Source: Haloflavibacter putidus (GTDB lineage Bacteria; Bacteroidota; Bacteroidia; Flavobacteriales; Flavobacteriaceae). From it: a DNA stretch of 64,000 bases. The DNA is taken from assembly GCF_006546625.1 (NCBI RefSeq), contig NZ_VIAR01000003.1:186001-250000 (forward strand). Direction: 5' to 3'. Every line of letters starts with the position of its first letter. The stretch's first letter is position 1. The notes under the pieces are model-generated. The model saw only the letters and a list, made by a program, of their open reading frames with translations, ran no database searches and was not told the DNA's origin. Below are positions 44,224-53,282 of the stretch, piece by piece. The position numbers were made by a program, and so were the translations under genes.

Positions 44224-45354
44224 TTGAAAAGTCCTACTATAACATACATTGCTCTGGGAAGCAATCAAGGAAATAAATTGAAAAATTTACAACTTGCCAC
44301 CACCTATATATATAAGAAAATTGGTGATGTAACCGCGGTTTCTAAAATTTATACCGGTCCGGCGGTAGGTTTTAACGGCGATGCTTTTTTTAATGCGTGC
44401 ATAGAAGTTTCCACACGATTTTCTGCAAAAAAAGTTTTGCGTTTACTCTTAGAAATAGAGCAGCTAATGGGGCGCCAACGTAAAACCAAACTAGGTTACG
44501 AAAACCGGCTAATCGATTTAGATTTGTTGTTTTATGAAGAGGAGATAATTCAAACCAAACGCATTACTTTACCGCACCCGTATTTGCATACCCGCAATTT
44601 TGTATTGCAACCACTGGCAGATATTGCCGGCAACGTTAAACATCCGGTATTGCAAAAAACAGTAAAAGAGTTTTTTGAAAGCCTTCCCGAGCAAGCTCAG
44701 TTAGAAAGCATTTCCGCTAAATTACAAACAAAAACAAGCACGCTGGAAATGTATAATTATTTGGCCATAGAAGGTAATATTGGCGCCGGTAAAACCAGTT
44801 TGGTCAGTATGATAGCGCAAGATTTTAAAGCCAAATTAATTACCGAACGTTTTAAAGACAATCCGTTTTTACCAAAGTTTTACAAAGATCAAAATCGGTA
44901 TGCTTTTCCGTTAGAAATGTCTTTTTTGGCAGACCGTTACCAACAATTATTAGATGATATTTCGCAATACGATTTGTTTAACGATTGTATGGTAGCAGAT
45001 TATGACGTGTATAAATCGCTTATTTTTGCCAAAGTTACCTTACAGGAAGAAGAATATGCTTTATATAAAAAACTTTTCCAGATAATGTACAAAGATTTGG
45101 CCAAGCCGGATTTATATGTTTATCTCTACCAAAATACAGAGCGTTTGCTAGAAAATATTCAAAAACGTGGTAGAAAATACGAACAAGATATTCCTGCAGA
45201 TTATCTGGAAAACATCAACAGAGGTTATTTAGAATTTATAAAACAGCAACACCACCTCAAAGTAAAAATTATAGATATTTCTGAACTGGATTTTGTTAAC
45301 CAGCGCGAAGATTATTTAAAAGTATTGCAGCAGATTTCTGGACTTAGGGATTAG
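44224..45354 (+). CDS. folK: FolK-deoxynucleoside kinase fusion protein
   Basis: Two enzymes are joined in 376 residues. Residues 1 to about 165 are the folate-pathway pyrophosphokinase HPPK (FolK): YIALGSNQGNKLKNL, SKIYTGPAVGFNGDAFFNACI and ENRLIDLDLLFY. Residues 176-376 are a deoxynucleoside kinase with P-loop GNIGAGKTS (Gly184 to Lys190), FLADRYQQLLDD and RGRKYEQDIPADYLENI. Met176 opens the kinase part with MYNYLAIEGNIGAGK, the usual N-terminus of a stand-alone dNK, so an independent start there is possible. The start is a TTG at 44224. Both enzymes feed nucleotide and one-carbon metabolism. Confidence 0.9.
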   Translation: MKSPTITYIALGSNQGNKLKNLQLATTYIYKKIGDVTAVSKIYTGPAVGFNGDAFFNACIEVSTRFSAKKVLRLLLEIEQLMGRQRKTKLGYENRLIDLDLLFYEEEIIQTKRITLPHPYLHTRNFVLQPLADIAGNVKHPVLQKTVKEFFESLPEQAQLESISAKLQTKTSTLEMYNYLAIEGNIGAGKTSLVSMIAQDFKAKLITERFKDNPFLPKFYKDQNRYAFPLEMSFLADRYQQLLDDISQYDLFNDCMVADYDVYKSLIFAKVTLQEEEYALYKKLFQIMYKDLAKPDLYVYLYQNTERLLENIQKRGRKYEQDIPADYLENINRGYLEFIKQQHHLKVKIIDISELDFVNQREDYLKVLQQISGLRD

Positions 45355-45413
45355 GTAGTAGGTTTTAGGAAAACTCTGTGCTAGATTCTACTCAATTTTG
45401 TAGAAAATAGATT

Positions 45414-46634
45414 TTATTTTACTTCGAGCTCAAATTGCAATGCTTTCTTTGTTTTATTACTGATTACAATAGTATAATTTCCCGGTTTTAAGGCTAAATA
45501 ACCAAACGCTTTTTTTGTCGGGATTTCAATAATGTCTGTAGGAATAGCTTTGTGAATATTTTCGCCTTTTACATACGCTAAAACCATAACCGGAAATGAG
45601 ATTTCCGCATCTTTCAATTCAATTTTAACCGCTTTGTTTTCTGCGTCAAACAGCCAACTTGGTTGGTTATTTTTATACTTTGTTACAGGGTGTAAAACAG
45701 CAATATCTGAGTAACTTTTGTTTCTTTTGTAACCTAATACTTCTTTATTTTCGTCCAATAAAACCGAACTCTCTTTAAGATCCAAAGCTTTTAAAAGTAA
45801 GTTGTTGTAAGCATTTTTGCTCCGTTCACTATATTTTGTTTGATTAATTGTCAGCGGATCTAAGCCGGTGTATTCGGCAAGTCTTGCCGCCATAGCTTTC
45901 TCCCATTTTTTATGCCTGCCTTCCAAAACGTGGTCATAACCGCAATGAATAATAAACTTTTCGTTCGGGTTTTTGTTTATAAAACCTTCAATATTTTTTG
46001 CTTGTGCAATTTCTCTTTCTTTACCGTTTAACCTAGCAGTTTGTTCATACGAAAACACTGTAAACCCTATTTCTAAAGCAGTTCTTACTAAATTTCCAAA
46101 TTGCGGTTCTTTAATATAATAACCACTTTTTTGAATGGGGTAACCGCGTTTATGAAGAAGCGAATCTTTGTTTTTTCCGTTGGTCAATGCTTCAAGGGCG
46201 ATATTCTGATACCCGTTTTTATATAATTTTAGCAATAAACTTTTAGTAAATTTCCTATGGAAAGGATTGTGATGCGCTTCATTTATTATAACTACTTGTT
46301 TTGTTTTTGCTTGCTCAACAATATAATCTACCGCCGGTATAATTTCATATTTGTCTCGTATAGAATCAATTTGTTTTTCGGAAATATTTATATCCCTTCC
46401 GGGGAAAGCGATATCCCATTGCGCTAAAGCATTTTTAAAATCACCTTTTTTGGCATATTCTGCCGCCGAAATCTGATTTTTCCAAACAGTTGTATCCTTG
46501 GCAAGCTTTTCTTGAATTGCAGCATCCAATTTATAGATGTTTTGAAATTCTATTTCTTTATAATCACTACCGCTTTTACAATTTACAAAGAGAAGAATAA
46601 GTGGCAACAAATACATAATAGCAGTAAAACGCAT
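45414..46634 (-). CDS. ChaN/EreA-like lipoprotein
   Basis: The 406-residue lipoprotein (lipobox FVNC, Cys19) has a domain (about 100-260) with QVVIINEAHHNPFHRKF, LEALTNG and FIIHCGYDHVLEG. This pattern (NEAHH, a later GH/GYxH) resembles the ChaN-like heme-binding and erythromycin-esterase (EreA/Tiki) superfamily, whose members use conserved His and Glu residues. The C-terminal part (about 300-406) is beta-rich and ends with LKPGNYTIVISNKTKK. The substrate is unknown. It is monocistronic and convergent with the folK fusion gene. Confidence 0.65.
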   Translation of the reverse strand: MRFTAIMYLLPLILLFVNCKSGSDYKEIEFQNIYKLDAAIQEKLAKDTTVWKNQISAAEYAKKGDFKNALAQWDIAFPGRDINISEKQIDSIRDKYEIIPAVDYIVEQAKTKQVVIINEAHHNPFHRKFTKSLLLKLYKNGYQNIALEALTNGKNKDSLLHKRGYPIQKSGYYIKEPQFGNLVRTALEIGFTVFSYEQTARLNGKEREIAQAKNIEGFINKNPNEKFIIHCGYDHVLEGRHKKWEKAMAARLAEYTGLDPLTINQTKYSERSKNAYNNLLLKALDLKESSVLLDENKEVLGYKRNKSYSDIAVLHPVTKYKNNQPSWLFDAENKAVKIELKDAEISFPVMVLAYVKGENIHKAIPTDIIEIPTKKAFGYLALKPGNYTIVISNKTKKALQFELEVK

Positions 46635-46853
46635 AAAATACTTTTAATTTGAAGTTGCAATTATAACTAAATTTTTAGTTTTAATAGAAATCTGCAATAA
46701 AAAAGTATATTGTTTTAAGAACTTAGGATAATTTTAGAGAGTCAAACCACACCTCGACCAGGCTCGGCGTGACAATAAACTAAAGAACGAAAAACGATCA
46801 ACTCTATTTAGGGAAGCTCAAAATATCAACTACTCAATACTAAGGTCTCAATA

Positions 46854-47390
46854 CTATTTTACTATTTTCGCAAATAAATCCCAGACAACCACCCCGGCGC
46901 TTACCGAAATATTTAGCGAGTGCTTACTGCCGTATTGCGGAATTTCGATTACATTATTTGCTTTAGAAACTACTTTTTGACTTACGCCTTTTACTTCGTT
47001 ACCAAAAACAACGGCGTATGTTTGGTCTTTTTCCGGAGTGAATTTGTCGAGCATAACGGCATTTTCGGCTTGTTCTATGGCCAAAATTTGTATGCCGTCT
47101 TTTTGCAATTTTTCTACCAAGTCTATCGTGTTTTCTACATATTCCCAAGCTACGCTTTCGGTGGCGCCAAGAGCGGTTTTTCTAATGTCTTTATGTGGCG
47201 GGGTAGCGGTAATGCCGCAGAGGTATATTTTTTTGATTAAAAAAGCATCGGCGGTCCTAAAAACCGAACCAATATTGTTAAGACTTCTAATATTGTCTAG
47301 CACCAAGATTAAAGGCGTTTTAGATGCTTCTTTAAATTCGGTTATGCTTTTTCTGGTTAACTCGCTGTTTTTTAACTTTCGGTTTTTCAT
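46854..47390 (-). CDS. TrmH/SpoU family RNA 2'-O-methyltransferase
   Basis: The 178-residue SPOUT-fold methylase has the three SpoU motifs: RSLNNIGSVFRTADAF (motif 1), VVFGNEVKGVS (motif 2) and IPQYGSKHSLNISVSAGVVV (motif 3, AdoMet-binding knot). It methylates ribose 2'-OH groups of tRNA or rRNA, and the target nucleotide cannot be told. The gene is short because it lacks an N-terminal RNA-binding domain beyond the first 25 residues. It is divergent from mutS. Confidence 0.9.
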   Translation of the reverse strand: MKNRKLKNSELTRKSITEFKEASKTPLILVLDNIRSLNNIGSVFRTADAFLIKKIYLCGITATPPHKDIRKTALGATESVAWEYVENTIDLVEKLQKDGIQILAIEQAENAVMLDKFTPEKDQTYAVVFGNEVKGVSQKVVSKANNVIEIPQYGSKHSLNISVSAGVVVWDLFAKIVK

Positions 47391-47474
47391 AGCTGCAAAA
47401 GTCTGCTAATTTGACTAATTTTTAAAACGAAACTTCAAAAAAGTAATCATTGCTCTGGTTTTTCCTGTTTTTGC

Positions 47475-47645
47475 GTGAGGGATAGTAGCGGTAGCCCGTA
47501 AAATCTTGCTTTGTAAAAAATACCGGGAGTTTGGGCGACCGGTAGGAAGCCCAAAAAACCGTATATTTTTTTAAAGAAAGCTTGCGGACTATAAGCGGAT
47601 AGCCCGACCCTTCCCCAATTTTAATTGGGGAGGGGACACGCCCAA
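47475..47645. repeat. Dispersed REP-like element, copy 2
   Basis: This copy shares blocks in the same order with the one at 16209: GCGTGAGGGATAGTAGCGGTAGCCC-type start, AAGCGGATAGCCCGACCC, and the hairpin ccttccccaatt/aattggggagggg then ACGCCC. The central part (47500-47575) differs. Both copies are followed within 20 bp by CTTTGTTTATA or CCTTGTTTATA. It fills most of the 343-bp gap between the methylase and mutS genes. The remainder is A/T-rich, with no gene seen. Confidence 0.75.
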
Positions 47646-47733
47646 AATAGCTTTGTTTATATTCTTAAAGTCGAATTTATTAGTAAAAACTATTGGAATG
47701 CCTATTTTTACCAAAATTTAAAAATCACTCGTT

Positions 47734-50349
47734 TTGTCTGCAAAAAAAGCTAAAAAAGTAACGCCGCTAATGAAGCAATATTATGCCATAAAGCATAAAT
47801 ATCCGGATGCGATGTTGTTGTTTAGAGTAGGCGATTTTTACGAAACTTTTGGTGAAGATGCCGTAAAAGCAGCGCGCATTTTAAACATTGTTTTAACCAA
47901 CCGAAATAACGGTAGCGAACGAACAGAGTTGGCCGGATTTCCGCATCATAGTTTAAATACCTATTTGCCAAAATTGGTAAAAGCCGGTGAGCGCGTGGCC
48001 ATTTGCGACCAGTTAGAAGACCCAAAGCAGACCAAAAAAATTGTAAAACGCGGGGTGACAGAATTGGTTACGCCGGGCGTGGCGCTAAACGATGAGGTTT
48101 TGCAGAGTAAGACCAATAATTTTTTATGTGCCGTGCATTTTGGAAAGAAAAATTGCGGAATTGCTTTTGTAGATGTATCTACGGGCGAGTTTTTGACGGC
48201 AGAGGGCAATGTAGAATATCTGGATAAATTGTTGCAAAACTTTGCCCCAAGCGAGGTGTTGGTTTCTAAAAGTTGTAAAAAAGATTTTGCTAAACACTTT
48301 GGCAACGGCTACCATACGTTTTTTTTAGAAAACTGGATTTTTAAACCAGATTATGCTACAGAGACCTTAAACCAGCATTTTAAAACCAAATCGCTTAAAG
48401 GTTTTGGTATTGAAAATCTTGTAGATGGGGTGATTGCTTCGGGGGCTATTTTGTATTATTTAAGCGAGACGCAGCATCATAAATTAGAACATTTAGCTTC
48501 TATATCGCGCATTGCACAAGAAGAATATGTGTGGATGGACCGCTTTACCATTCGTAATCTGGAGTTGTATCAATCTAGCGCCAACCAAGCGGTTACCTTG
48601 TTAGATGTTATAGATAAAACCATTTCGCCAATGGGTGGCAGGTTGCTAAAACGTTGGTTGGCATTGCCGTTAAAAAATTTGGAAAAGATTACGCGACGTT
48701 ATGAAGTAGTTGACTTTTTTTTGAAAAATGGCTCGTTAAAAGAAAAATTACAAAGCCAAATAAAAAATATGGGCGATTTGGAACGTCTGATTTCTAAAGT
48801 TGCGACGCAAAAAATAAGTCCGCGGGAAGTCGTGCAACTAAAAACCTCTTTAGACGCGGTGGTTCCTATAAAAGAAGCCACAAAAAACACCGGCTGCGAG
48901 CCTTTAAATAGTATCTCAGAAAATTTGCATGCTTGTGATTTATTGCGTTCTAAAATTAAAAACGCTTTAAAAGATGATGCTCCGGTAAATCTGGCAAAAG
49001 GAAATGTGATTGCAGATGGCTTTTCGGAAGAATTAGACGAGTTGCGTAAAATTGCCTTTTCAGGGAAAGATTATTTGGATAAAATGATAGTGCGAGAGGT
49101 AAAAACTACCGGCATTAGCAGTTTAAAAATTGGCAGCAATAATGTGTACGGTTTTTATATTGAAGTACGCAACACGCATAAGGATAAAGTACCAGAAACC
49201 TGGGTGCGTAAACAAACCTTGGTAAATGCCGAACGTTATATTACTGAAGAACTAAAAGAATATGAAACCAAAATTTTAGGTGCCGAAGAGAAAATTCATA
49301 CTTTAGAGCAAGAAATTTTCACCAAACTGGTGATCTGGCTTAACGACTATATAGCTTCTGTACAACAAAACGCTTTGCTAATTGCACGTTTAGATTGTTT
49401 GTGCAGTTTTGCCCAATTGGCATTGGAAGAAAATTATTGCAAGCCGCAATTGCATACCGGGCACGATTTAAAAATAGAGCAAGGCAGGCATCCGGTAATA
49501 GAAAAACAATTGCCACCGGGAGAACCGTATATTGCTAACGATTTATTTTTAGATAGGGAAACCCAGCAGATTGTTATGATTACCGGGCCAAATATGAGTG
49601 GTAAGTCGGCTATTTTACGCCAAACTGCTTTAATTGTTTTATTGGCACAAATGGGAAGTTTTGTTCCGGCAAAAGCCGCTGAAATTGGACTGGTAGATAA
49701 AATTTTCACCAGGGTAGGAGCCAGCGATAATATTAGTATGGGCGAATCTACTTTTATGGTAGAAATGAACGAAACCGCCAATATCCTAAACAATGTTTCC
49801 GAAAGAAGTTTGTTGCTTTTAGACGAGATTGGACGCGGAACCAGTACCTACGACGGTATTTCTATCGCCTGGGCAATTAGCGAATATTTACACGAACATC
49901 CCGCAAATGCCAAGACTTTATTTGCAACCCATTACCACGAATTAAACGAAATGACTCAGCGTTTTGAACGGATTAAAAACTATAATGTTTCGGTAAAAGA
50001 ATTAAAAAATAAGGTTTTGTTTTTACGGAAATTAGTGCCGGGCGGCAGCGAGCATAGTTTTGGAATTCACGTAGCAAAAATGGCCGGAATGCCGCAGCAA
50101 GTGGTATTAAGAGCTTCTAAGATATTGAAAAAATTAGAAAAATCGCATGCGGGAGAAGAGCTTACCACCAATCTTAAAAGCGCAGCCGAACAGGAGCCGC
50201 AATTGAGCTTTTTTCAAATGGACGATCCGTTATTGCAGGAGATAAAAGAAGAAATTTTAGATCTAGATATAGATACGCTTACCCCGGTAGAAGCCTTGAT
50301 GAAATTGAACGAAATAAAACGCTTGTTGCAACCAAAAAAGCAAGCCTGA
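47734..50349 (+). CDS. mutS: DNA mismatch repair protein MutS
   Basis: The 871-residue protein recognises mispaired bases and starts mismatch repair. The N-terminal mismatch-binding domain carries [20 protein letters not shown] followed by [11 protein letters not shown], the Phe-x-Glu wedge lying in FYETF. The ATPase domain has Walker [10 protein letters not shown] (618-626), then [27 protein letters not shown] and the ATHYHEL switch. The C-terminal helical dimerisation tail is present. The start is a TTG at 47734, as no ATG fits upstream. A weak inverted repeat is found downstream at 50527-50556. Confidence 0.96.
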   Translation: MSAKKAKKVTPLMKQYYAIKHKYPDAMLLFRVGDFYETFGEDAVKAARILNIVLTNRNNGSERTELAGFPHHSLNTYLPKLVKAGERVAICDQLEDPKQTKKIVKRGVTELVTPGVALNDEVLQSKTNNFLCAVHFGKKNCGIAFVDVSTGEFLTAEGNVEYLDKLLQNFAPSEVLVSKSCKKDFAKHFGNGYHTFFLENWIFKPDYATETLNQHFKTKSLKGFGIENLVDGVIASGAILYYLSETQHHKLEHLASISRIAQEEYVWMDRFTIRNLELYQSSANQAVTLLDVIDKTISPMGGRLLKRWLALPLKNLEKITRRYEVVDFFLKNGSLKEKLQSQIKNMGDLERLISKVATQKISPREVVQLKTSLDAVVPIKEATKNTGCEPLNSISENLHACDLLRSKIKNALKDDAPVNLAKGNVIADGFSEELDELRKIAFSGKDYLDKMIVREVKTTGISSLKIGSNNVYGFYIEVRNTHKDKVPETWVRKQTLVNAERYITEELKEYETKILGAEEKIHTLEQEIFTKLVIWLNDYIASVQQNALLIARLDCLCSFAQLALEENYCKPQLHTGHDLKIEQGRHPVIEKQLPPGEPYIANDLFLDRETQQIVMITGPNMSGKSAILRQTALIVLLAQMGSFVPAKAAEIGLVDKIFTRVGASDNISMGESTFMVEMNETANILNNVSERSLLLLDEIGRGTSTYDGISIAWAISEYLHEHPANAKTLFATHYHELNEMTQRFERIKNYNVSVKELKNKVLFLRKLVPGGSEHSFGIHVAKMAGMPQQVVLRASKILKKLEKSHAGEELTTNLKSAAEQEPQLSFFQMDDPLLQEIKEEILDLDIDTLTPVEALMKLNEIKRLLQPKKQA

Positions 50350-50526
50350 TTTTCTGAGAGTCAAGAAATAAAGAAAATTGTAAACAGAGAATAAAGGCTT
50401 TATGCATTACGCTATAAGTGAGGGTTTTATTGATAGATCAAGGCTGATTTTTTTAAGTTTTTGTTATCAACTACAAATACGCTAATTTCTAATCCTTAAT
50501 TGGCAATTCCATTATTTTTAGACGCT

Positions 50527-50556
50527 ATTGTTAGCGCTAATTAGCAGGCTAACAAT
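50527..50556. repeat. Inverted repeat downstream of mutS
   Basis: attgttagc and gctaacaat form a perfect 9-bp stem over a 12-base loop. There is no T-run, so termination is uncertain. The 322-bp gap 50350-50671 otherwise holds only this repeat and the tRNA promoter. Confidence 0.4.
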
Positions 50557-50605
50557 GACTTTTATTATGTTGGAAAGGATTTGTAAATTTTTTTTTCAAA
50601 AATGC

Positions 50606-50635
50606 TTTGAGATATTAATAAAAAGTATAAATTTG
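50606..50635 (+). promoter_or_regulatory. Bacteroidetes sigma-A promoter of the tRNA genes
   Basis: TTTG at 50606-50609 and TAAATTTG at 50628-50635, separated by 18 bp, match the -33 and -7 boxes of Bacteroidetes promoters. The tRNA-Gly gene begins 37 bp after the -7 box. Confidence 0.7.
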
Positions 50636-50671
50636 CATCCGCAATAAGGCAATAAAGTTCTTTTAAAAAAC

Positions 50672-50744
50672 GCGAAAATAGCTCAGCTGGTAGAGCGCCA
50701 CCTTGCCAAGGTGGAGGTCGCGGGTTCGAATCCCGTTTTTCGCT
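50672..50744 (+). tRNA. tRNA-Gly (anticodon GCC)
   Basis: A full cloverleaf is visible: acceptor GCGAAAA with TTTTCGC, D-arm AGCTCAGCTGGTAGAGC, anticodon stem ccacc/ggtgg around TTGCCAA with anticodon GCC, and T-arm GTTCGAATCC. CCA is not encoded. It lies upstream of tRNA-Leu in a likely common transcript. Confidence 0.95.
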
Positions 50745-50816
50745 CTGAAACGTAAAACTCTTGAAGTTTTAGTTTTTTTAAAAAACGGTAAAATGTTTTA
50801 CGTTATAAATGCTCAG

Positions 50817-50904
50817 GCTCGGGTGGTGGAATTGGTAGACACGTTGGACTTAAAATCCAATGGCCATTATGGCCGTACGGGTTCAAGTCCCGTCCCGAGT
50901 ACCA
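50817..50904 (+). tRNA. tRNA-Leu (anticodon TAA), with encoded CCA
   Basis: The acceptor GCTCGGG pairs with CCCGAGT, the D-arm has TGGTGGAATTGGTAGACA, the anticodon stem ttgga/tccaa holds TAA, a variable arm (tggcc/ggccg region) is long as in class II tRNAs, and the T-arm is GGTTCAAGTCC. CCA is encoded at 50902-50904. A terminator hairpin follows at once. Confidence 0.95.
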
Positions 50905-50942
50905 AAAACCCTCTTAATCTTTTGATTTTGAGGGTTTTTTTG
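50905..50942 (+). terminator. tRNA operon terminator
   Basis: aaaaaccctc and gagggttttttt form a stem over a short loop directly after the CCA end of tRNA-Leu, with a T-run on the plus strand. Confidence 0.85.
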
Positions 50943-50960
50943 TGTATTCAGAAAATCAAA

Positions 50961-51043
50961 ACGGGTTCATCCCGATAGCTATCGGGATGAACCCGTCCTG
51001 AATACCAAAGACCCTCTTGATCTTTTGATTTTGAGGTTTTTTT
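50961..51043 (+). repeat. Duplicate of the tRNA-Leu T-arm and terminator, split by a perfect palindrome
   Basis: Bases 50992-51036 repeat 50889-50933 (tRNA-Leu 3' end plus terminator) at an offset of 103 bp, with four differences, all transitions. To the left acgggttca (50961-50969) repeats the T-arm at 50877-50885. Between the two parts stands TCCCGATAGCTATCGGGA, so that 50961-50996 is a perfect 36-bp palindrome, flanked by gtattcag/ctgaatac (50943-50950, 50998-51005). The remaining 50905-51259 gap holds the terminator copies, A/T-rich DNA and a TAATTTTG box (51212-51219) before the channel gene. Confidence 0.85.
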
Positions 51044-51259
51044 GTTTTTATATTTTGCTGTTATCTATTTAATTTCAGTAACTAAACAATTTGTCAAGTT
51101 GATCGCTTTACTATCAGATATCAGCAATATTTGCAGTTTTGTAAGAAATTTCTATACTTTTAGCTTAAAAATGAATTTTTGATGAGGAAATAGAGCGTTT
51201 TAGAGGTTTTATAATTTTGTTAAAATTCATTTTTTATTATCTTCAAAAAAAACCAATTT

Positions 51260-52321
51260 ATGCGAAATTATTTACTAGGAGTTTTCTGTTTATTTTATTT
51301 TTTAAGTTTTGGACAAGATACTACTGCTGCTAAAGACTTTTCATCTAAAGAATTTAGCATTGGTGTTTTTGAAACGCCTCCTTTTGTTACCAAAACGCCA
51401 AATGGTTTTGGCGGGATGAGCGTTAAATCTTGGAAGATGGTAAACGAAAAACTGCAATGGGATTATAATTTTAAAGAATACGAATCTCTGGGAGCCTTAA
51501 TAAAAGGAGTAGAAGCGGGAGAAGTAGATTTTAGTATAAATCCTATTACCGTCACAGATAATCGGATGAAACGTTTAGATTTTTCGCAACCCTATTTTAT
51601 ATCTAACACCGGTATTGCAAAGAAAAGTGAATCTGCCGTTTGGAAAATAATCAGTAATTTATGGAGTTGGAAATTCTTATCGGCTATCTTAATTTTACTT
51701 TTTATCCTGCTGGTTTTCGGAACCTTGGTTTGGTTTTTTGAACGTAAGAAAAACGAAGAATTTGGCGGAAAAGGCGCCCAAGGAATTTATGAAGGTTTAT
51801 GGTGGAGTGCCGTTACCATGACTACAGTAGGTTACGGGGATAAGTCTCCAAGAACAACCGGAGGCCGCGTTGTTGGGCTTATCTGGATGTTTATGGCCGT
51901 GATTATCCTCTCTAGTTTAACAGCAGGAATCGCTTCGGCTTTGACCGTACAATCTATTAGCGATGAGATAGCTTCTATAGACGATCTAGGTCGGTTTAAA
52001 GTTGCAACGGTAGAGAACTCCAGTTCGCAAGAACTATTAGATTTATACCAAATAGATTATATAACGGTAACCAATGGCGAAGAAGGTATAGAAAAATTGT
52101 TGGACCAAGAATACCTTTTTGTATATGACTTGCCAATTTTGCAGTATGAAGTTAAAGAGCAAGGTTTAGAAAAAGATATCGAGATATTGGAGCGTTCTTT
52201 AAAAAGAGATTATTTTAGCTACAGTTTTCCTAAAAATACAGCTTTAGTAGAACCCATTAACCCTGAAATTATTGCGGTGTTAAAAACAATGGAGTGGAGT
52301 AAAATTATAGAAAATTATTAG
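51260..52321 (+). CDS. GluR0-like ligand-gated potassium channel
   Basis: The 353-residue protein has a signal peptide (about 1-18) and a periplasmic-binding-protein lobe (about 30-125, FSIGVFETPPFVTKTPNGF...DFSQPYF). Next are M1 (about 133-158), a pore loop with the potassium selectivity filter TVGYGD (189-194) and M2 (about 203-228). A second binding lobe (about 232-345) follows. This is the topology of bacterial glutamate receptors such as GluR0, where an amino acid bound in the split SBP domain opens a K+ pore. The ligand and cell role are unknown. It is monocistronic, followed by a perfect palindromic terminator at 52416-52451. Confidence 0.9.
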   Translation: MRNYLLGVFCLFYFLSFGQDTTAAKDFSSKEFSIGVFETPPFVTKTPNGFGGMSVKSWKMVNEKLQWDYNFKEYESLGALIKGVEAGEVDFSINPITVTDNRMKRLDFSQPYFISNTGIAKKSESAVWKIISNLWSWKFLSAILILLFILLVFGTLVWFFERKKNEEFGGKGAQGIYEGLWWSAVTMTTVGYGDKSPRTTGGRVVGLIWMFMAVIILSSLTAGIASALTVQSISDEIASIDDLGRFKVATVENSSSQELLDLYQIDYITVTNGEEGIEKLLDQEYLFVYDLPILQYEVKEQGLEKDIEILERSLKRDYFSYSFPKNTALVEPINPEIIAVLKTMEWSKIIENY

Positions 52322-52415
52322 ATGCTACTTAGTAGCGTATCTACGCTAAGAAAAGCAATAAATTTTCCCATAAAAAGCTTATAATCGCTTAAAGCGGAAG
52401 AAATTATTGCAAAAA

Positions 52416-52451
52416 ATATAGTCTGGTTTTTTATAAAAAACCAGACTATAT
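52416..52451. terminator. Perfect 36-bp palindromic bidirectional terminator
   Basis: Two 18-base arms (atatagtctggtttttta with its exact complement) meet without a spacer between the convergent channel gene and the first small lipoprotein gene. T-runs lie on both strands. Confidence 0.75.
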
Positions 52452-52482
52452 AAATTACGATAATCTAAAATTAGAGAAGTGT

Positions 52483-52758
52483 TTAATCTACTTCTCTATC
52501 TATTTCTTCTGCTTCTTGATTTATTTCTCGGCTTGTACGTTCTGTTGCTTCTTCTACTTCTCTGGCTCCTTCTTTAACAGCTCTTTCGGTTTTTTCTGCT
52601 GCCTTTTCTATGGCTTCGTCGGTTTGCTCTGCTGCATTTTCTATGTCTTCACCAATGGCTTCTGCTGCTTCTTCGGTTTTATCTCTGGTGGTTTCTCTGC
52701 ACGCGCTAAAAGCCAAAAATAAAGTGAGGGCAAGTGTGCTAACTAATAATTTTTTCAT
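52483..52758 (-). CDS. Small helical lipoprotein 1 of a tandem family
   Basis: The 91-residue protein has an MKKLLVSTLALTLFLAFSAC lipoprotein signal (Cys20) followed by RETTRDK and then an uninterrupted amphipathic, charged helix with a roughly 11-residue period (EEAAEAIGEDI, ENAAEQTDEAI, EKAAEKTERAV). No domain is recognised. It resembles LEA-like or apolipoprotein-like sequences. It is the last of three such genes in a row. The set may share an origin, as signal and first residues after Cys (RE/RD) are alike. Confidence 0.7.
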   Translation of the reverse strand: MKKLLVSTLALTLFLAFSACRETTRDKTEEAAEAIGEDIENAAEQTDEAIEKAAEKTERAVKEGAREVEEATERTSREINQEAEEIDREVD

Positions 52759-52838
52759 GGTTTTGGTTTTTAATTGTATTAAAAGTAAAATTATAAAAAA
52801 TTAATATTTAATACCAAACTCGCAATATAAAAGAAAAA

Positions 52839-52870
52839 AGCTGTTTCGTGAATAAAATTCTGAAACAGCT
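52839..52870 (-). terminator. Terminator of small lipoprotein gene 2
   Basis: agctgtttc pairs with gaaacagct over a 14-base loop, and the minus strand continues in a T-rich run. It lies 34 bp after the lipoprotein stop at 52904. Confidence 0.7.
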
Positions 52871-52903
52871 CTTTAATACATTCTACCTAAAAGTAAAAAA
52901 ATC

Positions 52904-53245
52904 TTACAAGTCGTCGTTTCCGCCCATTCCTGTGTTTTCTTCTACTTCGTTGGCGCCTTCTTCCATAGCATCACCGGTTTCTTCAGCCGCATTTTCTACA
53001 GCGTCACCAGTTTCTTCGGCAGCGTTTTCAATAGCATCGCCGGTCTCTTCTGCCGCTTCTTCCATATCATTTTGTGCGTCTTGGGTAGCGTCATCCATAT
53101 CGTCTGCAGCATCTTCCATGCTGTTTTCAATATCGCCTCCGGTTTCTTCCATTTGGTCTTCGGCAGACTGGTTTTGGTCTCTACAAGCAGTAAAAGCAGT
53201 ACTTGCTGCTACTGCAATTGCTAACATTACAATTGATTTTTTCAT
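52904..53245 (-). CDS. Small acidic repeat lipoprotein 2 of a tandem family
   Basis: The 113-residue protein has a lipoprotein signal (MKKSIVMLAIAVAASTAFTAC, Cys about 21, then RDQNQ). The mature part is strongly acidic, with near-identical 10-residue repeats, ENAAEETGDA three times in a row (about 71-100), after degenerate copies (MEDAADDMDDA, MEEAAEETGDAI). No metal or enzyme motif is present. The repeat would form an acidic amphipathic helix. Same post-Cys RDQ as in the next gene. Cellular role unknown. Confidence 0.72.
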   Translation of the reverse strand: MKKSIVMLAIAVAASTAFTACRDQNQSAEDQMEETGGDIENSMEDAADDMDDATQDAQNDMEEAAEETGDAIENAAEETGDAVENAAEETGDAMEEGANEVEENTGMGGNDDL

Positions 53246-53282
53246 GAGTTTTGGTTTTTATTTAGTATTTAATTTTTGGTCT

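Noticed and set aside
46741-46853. A gene or RNA in the gap between the ChaN/EreA-like and methylase genes
   Set aside because: It holds only a short CGACCAGGCTCGGCGTGACA-type stretch and simple AT-rich repeats, with no frame or fold that I can support.
50703-50978. A 91-codon frame across the tRNA genes
   Set aside because: It runs through tRNA-Gly and tRNA-Leu and their terminator, so it is not a protein gene.
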